Of a stretch of 31,871 nucleotides of DNA, positions 28,968 to 31,871 are shown in pieces. The DNA is from DASUAO01 sp046484625 (GTDB lineage Bacteria > Actinomycetota > Acidimicrobiia > IMCC26256 > PALSA-555). Where the stretch lies: the NCBI GenBank assembly GCA_046484625.1, contig JAWOIO010000077.1, positions 1 to 31,871 of the forward strand. The letters run 5' to 3'. The position numbers and the translations under genes are program-made. Below the pieces are notes generated by a model, which ran no database searches, was not told where the DNA came from, and saw nothing but the letters and a program-made list of their open reading frames with translations. How positions within the stretch are numbered: the stretch's first letter is position 1; every line of letters starts with the position of its first letter.

Positions 28968-30716
28968 CTAGCGCGCCCCTCTCGTGTCGTGGGCGGGATC
29001 GAGGATGATGTCGTCGTTCGTCGTCCCCGGCGCGATCATCGGGTACACCTTCTCGCGGTAGTCGGTCCGGAAGTCGATCACGACTGGGCGGTCGTCGATC
29101 GAGTTGGCCTTCTCGATCGTGGGGACGACGTCCTCGGGCGTGTCGACCCGGAACCCGACGCACCCCATCGCCTCGGACCACTTCACGTAATCGGGCAGGT
29201 CCGGCGACAGGTACACCTCGCTGTAGCGCTCCTCGTAGAAGAGCTCCTGCCACTGGCGCACCATGCCGAGGTACGCGTTGTTGAGGATTGCGATCTTCAC
29301 CGGGATCCGCTCCGCGCTCGCAGTGACCAGCTCTTGCGCGGTCATCTGGAAGCAGCCGTCACCGTCGATCGCCCACACGAGCTTGTCGGGCCGGCCGACC
29401 TTGGCGCCGATCGCGGCGGGCACCGCGAAGCCCATGGTGCCGAGTCCACCGGAGTTCACCCACGTGTACGGGTGGTTGAACTTCCAGCGCTGCGACGTCC
29501 ACATCTGGTGCTGACCCACGCCCGAGGCGACGATCGTGTCGTCGGGCGTGTTGTCGCGCAGCATGTCGATGCAGAACTGCGGCTTCAGTGGCCCGTCGTC
29601 GAACTGCTCGTAGTGCAGCGGATGCTGCTCCTGCCACTCCTTCAGCTGGCGGTGCCAGGCGTCGAGCGACGGCCAGCGACCGGATCGACCCTCGGTGTCA
29701 CCCTGCTTCTCTCGGTCCGACTGGATCGCCTTCACCATCTCGGTGATGACGTGCTTGCAGTCGCCCACGATCGGGACGTCGGGACGCCGGACCTTGCCGA
29801 GCTCGGCCGGGTCGATGTCGAGGTGGATGATCTTCGCGTCGGGCGCGAAGCCGTCGAGCTTCCCGGTCACGCGGTCGTCGAAGCGCGATCCGAGAGCGAT
29901 CAGCAGGTCCGACTTCTGCATCGCGGTGACCGCCGTGTAGTTGCCGTGCATCCCGGGCATCCCGAGCGCGAGCTCGTGGTCGTCGGGGAACGCCCCACGC
30001 GCCATGAGCGTGGTGACCACCGGGAAGCCGGTGAGCTCGGCCAGCTCGCGCAGCACCTCGGCCGCACGCGCCTTGAGGATCCCACCACCCGCGTAGATCA
30101 CCGGGCGGTGTGCCTCACCCATGAGACGCGCCGCGTCCTTGATCTGCTTCGCGTGGCCCTTGAGCGTGGGCTTGTACCCCGGAAGGTCGACCGACTCGGG
30201 CCAGTACCAGTCCATCTCCTGGTTGGCGATGTCCTTCGGCAGGTCCACGAGCACCGGCCCGGGACGACCGGTGGTCGCGACGTGGAACGCCTCGCGCACG
30301 ATCCGGGGGATGTCGGCCGCGTCGGTCACGAGCCAGTTGTGCTTGGTGACCGGCATCGTGATGCCGACCGTGTCGCACTCCTGGAACGCGTCGGTCCCGA
30401 TCACCGAGTACGGGACCTGCCCGGTGATCATCACGAGCGGGATGGAGTCCATGTAGGCGTCGCAGAGCGGGGTCACGACGTTGGTCGCGGCCGGGCCGCT
30501 CGTGACCATCGCCACGCCCGGGCGTCCGGTCGCGTGCGCGTAGCCCTCGGCCATGTGGCCGGCGCCCTGCTCGTGGCGCACGAGGATGTGGCGGATCGAC
30601 GAGTCGATCAGCGGGTCGTAGACGGGCAGGATCGCGCCGCCGGGGAGGCCGAACATGACCTCGGTCTGTTCCATCTCGAGGCTGCGAATGAGCGCCTGGG
30701 CGCCGGTGATCTTCAT
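28968..30716 (-). CDS. ilvB: Acetolactate synthase catalytic subunit
   Basis: 582 residues, a TPP- and FAD-dependent enzyme that condenses two pyruvates or pyruvate with 2-oxobutyrate. FGLPGGAILPVYDPL and VRHEQGAGHMAEGYAHATGRPG carry the catalytic Glu; VTSGPAATN and GSRFDDRVTGK follow. IDGDGCFQMTAQELVTA with LNNAYLGMVRQWQELFY is the TPP/Mg motif and the active-site loop of anabolic AHAS. Start at the family-typical MKITGAQALIRSLE, at 30716; no Shine-Dalgarno is clear. It is preceded by a leader with peptide, hairpin and terminator, so it is probably controlled by attenuation. Catabolic AlsS lacks a partner subunit and is excluded by ilvH. Confidence 0.97.
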   Translation of the reverse strand: MKITGAQALIRSLEMEQTEVMFGLPGGAILPVYDPLIDSSIRHILVRHEQGAGHMAEGYAHATGRPGVAMVTSGPAATNVVTPLCDAYMDSIPLVMITGQVPYSVIGTDAFQECDTVGITMPVTKHNWLVTDAADIPRIVREAFHVATTGRPGPVLVDLPKDIANQEMDWYWPESVDLPGYKPTLKGHAKQIKDAARLMGEAHRPVIYAGGGILKARAAEVLRELAELTGFPVVTTLMARGAFPDDHELALGMPGMHGNYTAVTAMQKSDLLIALGSRFDDRVTGKLDGFAPDAKIIHLDIDPAELGKVRRPDVPIVGDCKHVITEMVKAIQSDREKQGDTEGRSGRWPSLDAWHRQLKEWQEQHPLHYEQFDDGPLKPQFCIDMLRDNTPDDTIVASGVGQHQMWTSQRWKFNHPYTWVNSGGLGTMGFAVPAAIGAKVGRPDKLVWAIDGDGCFQMTAQELVTASAERIPVKIAILNNAYLGMVRQWQELFYEERYSEVYLSPDLPDYVKWSEAMGCVGFRVDTPEDVVPTIEKANSIDDRPVVIDFRTDYREKVYPMIAPGTTNDDIILDPAHDTRGAR

Positions 30717-30780
30717 CGAGTGCTCGCTTCGTGGGTGGGGCGGGGAGGGTGTCCCCGGGGAGCGGAAAAGGGCTCTGGAA

Positions 30781-30808
30781 CCAACAAACCCCTCGCTCGA
30801 GCGAGGGG
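30781..30808 (-). terminator. Attenuator terminator hairpin upstream of ilvB
   Basis: A perfect 20-bp palindrome CCCCTCGCTCGAGCGAGGGG (30789-30808) is followed on the minus strand by TTTGTTGG and then TT. It forms a strong GC hairpin with a U-rich tail, 65 nt before the ilvB ATG and 33 nt after the leader peptide stop. Confidence 0.75.
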
Positions 30809-30813
30809 CGGTG

Positions 30814-30842
30814 GCGCACGCGCGCGGAGAGCGGGCGTGCGC
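30814..30842 (-). promoter_or_regulatory. Pause-type hairpin at the leader peptide stop
   Basis: GCGCACGC (30814-30821) and GCGTGCGC (30835-30842) are perfect 8-bp complements with a 13-nt loop. On the minus strand the 5' arm overlaps the last base of the leader stop codon, so a ribosome at the end of the leader would prevent it from forming. Confidence 0.6.
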
Positions 30843-30883
30843 TACGTAACGACTACCTGGAGGCGGGCGGTGAGACGCGTCAT
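30842..30883 (-). CDS. ilv leader peptide with three consecutive Val codons
   Basis: ATG at 30883 to TAG at 30844-30842 encodes MTRLTARLQVVVT. The valine codons GTA GTC GTT (residues 10-12) are consecutive, and Leu codons occur at positions 4 and 8. It lies between a well-spaced promoter and a hairpin plus terminator ahead of ilvB-ilvH-ilvC. This fits a valine-responsive attenuation leader: when charged tRNA-Val is scarce, stalling near the stop would change folding downstream. No ribosome binding site is seen; the mRNA may be leaderless. It is far too short for usual gene finders. Confidence 0.75.
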   Translation of the reverse strand: MTRLTARLQVVVT

Positions 30884-30892
30884 CAGAACGAC

Positions 30893-30921
30893 AGTCTGAC
30901 GCATCTGGGCGCCAGAGGCAA
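30893..30921 (-). promoter_or_regulatory. Promoter of the ilv leader
   Basis: On the minus strand TTGCCT (30916-30921) and CAGACT (30893-30898) are separated by 17 nt, fitting -35 and -10 boxes (the -10 departs from TANNNT at its first base). The leader ATG lies 9 nt past the -10. It sits just beyond the glycosylase stop (30931). Confidence 0.55.
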
Positions 30922-30930
30922 GGCACGAGG

Positions 30931-31716
30931 TCACCTCTGGTGGACGGGACACGAGTAGGTCGTGCGGCCGCCGACCGTCCGACGCTGGAGCGGGGCACCG
31001 TCGCGGGGGCAATGACCCCCGGGCTCGCGCGCCGGCATGAGGTCCCCGGTGTGCGAGCCGCCCCGACGGCCGAGGGTTCGCAACGTCGAGCGGATCGCCT
31101 TGTGGAGTCGGGCCTGCTCGCCGGCGTCCAGGGTGTCGGCGCGACGGGCGGGGTCGAGGCTCGACCGCCACAGGATCTCGTCGACGAGCAGGTTGCCGAG
31201 CCCGGCGATGCGGGCCTGGTCCATGAGCACCGCCTTCAGCGGCGCGCGGGACCCGGCCACGACGGACCGGAGGTGCCCCAGCGGCAGCGTCATCGCGTCG
31301 ACTCCGAGCCGGTCCTCGTCGGGGTCGAGCTCGACCGCGCCGAGACGCCGCGGGTCGCGCAACGACAGCCGCCCACCGTCGACGAAGCGCACCGCGAACC
31401 GGTGCCACTCGGGCACGTCGCGGTTGCTCGCGTAGAGCAGCGGATCACCTGCCGCATCGCCGTCGATCACCACCCGGCCGCTCATCCCGAGGTGGAGCCC
31501 GACGACCGGGCCGTCGTCGGTGTCGAGGAACAGCTGCTTCCCACGACGACGGGCGGTCACGAGCGCGTGTCCCGGCAGCGCCGCCCGCACCCCCCGGGGC
31601 GTCAGCCCCCGCTTGAGATACCAGGCGTCGGGCGCGTCGACCGAGGCGATCTCCCGACCCAGGGCCCGCGCTTCGACGAGGAGCCGGGCCTGCTCCGCCT
31701 CGAGGATCTCGGGCAC
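30931..31716 (-). CDS. Fpg/Nei-family DNA glycosylase with altered zinc finger
   Basis: 261 residues from GTG 31716. The processed N-terminus PEILEAE gives the nucleophilic Pro and catalytic Glu. Lys60 in ARRRGKQLFLD is the family's conserved lysine, HLGMSGR follows, and the H2TH region is LKAVLMDQARIAGLGNLLVDEILWRSSLDP. It excises oxidised bases and nicks DNA by beta/delta elimination. The C-terminal finger has Cys236-x2-Asp239 and Cys256-x2-His259 (CPRDG and SCPVHQ) instead of four Cys, so metal binding may be altered. This and a short DPRR region suggest a divergent actinobacterial Nei/Fpg branch rather than classical MutM. It sits between the ilvD end and the ilv leader. Confidence 0.9.
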   Translation of the reverse strand: MPEILEAEQARLLVEARALGREIASVDAPDAWYLKRGLTPRGVRAALPGHALVTARRRGKQLFLDTDDGPVVGLHLGMSGRVVIDGDAAGDPLLYASNRDVPEWHRFAVRFVDGGRLSLRDPRRLGAVELDPDEDRLGVDAMTLPLGHLRSVVAGSRAPLKAVLMDQARIAGLGNLLVDEILWRSSLDPARRADTLDAGEQARLHKAIRSTLRTLGRRGGSHTGDLMPAREPGGHCPRDGAPLQRRTVGGRTTYSCPVHQR

Positions 31717-31753
31717 GACGCGCGCGGCTCGGGGATCGGGATCGGGTCGGGGA

Positions 31754-31871
31754 TCAGAAGTTGGTGATCGCGCCGCGGTCGGCGCCCTGGGCGAGCTTGG
31801 CGTACTTGGCCAGGAAGCCGCTCGTGTAGCGCGGCGCGATCGGCTTCCAGTCAGCGCGACGCGACTCGAGC
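31754..31871 (-). CDS. ilvD: Dihydroxy-acid dehydratase, C-terminal end (5' part outside window)
   Basis: The last 38 codons are present, ending TGA at 31756-31754: LESRRADWKPIAPRY then TSGFLAKYAKLAQGADRGAITNF. The W-K-P-x-x-P-R-Y and ALAKYA.L...A..GA pattern is the normal end of bacterial IlvD, the Fe-S enzyme of the third step of valine/isoleucine synthesis. Its position upstream of ilvB-ilvH-ilvC on the same strand supports the call. Too little is visible to judge its cluster ligands. Confidence 0.85.
   Translation of the reverse strand, partial: LESRRADWKPIAPRYTSGFLAKYAKLAQGADRGAITNF

Noticed and set aside
28989..30899. Plus-strand 636-codon frame opposite ilvB
   Set aside because: Antisense shadow; ilvB is unambiguous and the composition is His/Arg/Asp-rich with no motif.
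31734..31756. Short GGGATC/GGGTC reiterations between ilvD and the glycosylase
   Set aside because: Too short and irregular to call a repeat or regulatory site.

Overview
The window is a gene-dense, high-GC chromosomal segment. It most resembles an actinobacterium: a full menaquinone set, a mycothiol-type maleylpyruvate isomerase fold protein, many GTG starts, ATGA/GTGA gene overlaps, and several genes whose start lies 6-9 nt after a TANNNT -10 hexamer, as in leaderless transcription. I cannot place it below phylum; an Acidimicrobiia-like lineage is only a guess. I saw no rRNA, tRNA, insertion sequence, integrase or CRISPR array.

Layout. 1-1.2 kb: the end of a Lys/Ala/Pro-rich protein, then a divergent arsR/cadI metalloid-response pair. 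1.2-7.1 kb: a GH3 glycosidase, msrA, a maleylpyruvate-isomerase-family protein, an MFS exporter and an enoyl-CoA hydratase. 7.1-16.3 kb: menaquinone biosynthesis split into five transcription blocks: merR-menG-menF (+), menD (-), menH (+), menC-menA-menB (-, transcribed B to A to C) and menE (+). The merR and menE promoters share a composite element containing the palindrome GGAGTGATCACTCC (one mismatch at menE), which suggests a MerR-controlled men regulon. 16.3-16.5 kb: a collapsed ATP-dependent DNA ligase pseudogene. 16.5-24.2 kb: a D-threonine-aldolase-like enzyme, two tandem amidases, an AtuA (DUF1446) protein with its small partner, and a flavin disulfide oxidoreductase.

24.2-25.7 kb: a hotdog thioesterase overlaps a redoxin gene interrupted by an in-frame TGA exactly where the catalytic Cys should be (UxxC). 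A bacterial SECIS-like stem-loop lies just downstream, so the gene is very probably a selenoprotein that ordinary annotation would split. MscL follows. 25.7-27.2 kb: plsY and a DegV/FakB-type fatty-acid-binding protein overlap as GTGA. These are two steps of the same acyl-phosphate route.

27.3-31.9 kb: branched-chain amino acid synthesis on the minus strand: the ilvD 3' end, an Fpg/Nei-type glycosylase, then ilvB-ilvH-ilvC. Before ilvB sits an attenuator-like leader: a promoter, a 13-codon peptide with three consecutive Val codons, a hairpin at its stop codon and a 20-bp perfect terminator palindrome. Two 47-bp two-tier palindromes of matching geometry flank ilvC.

A recurring oddity is short tandem duplication across stop codons or just after them (13-16 bp units) at four genes between 7 and 24.3 kb. 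No stretch over 300 bases lacks a gene.
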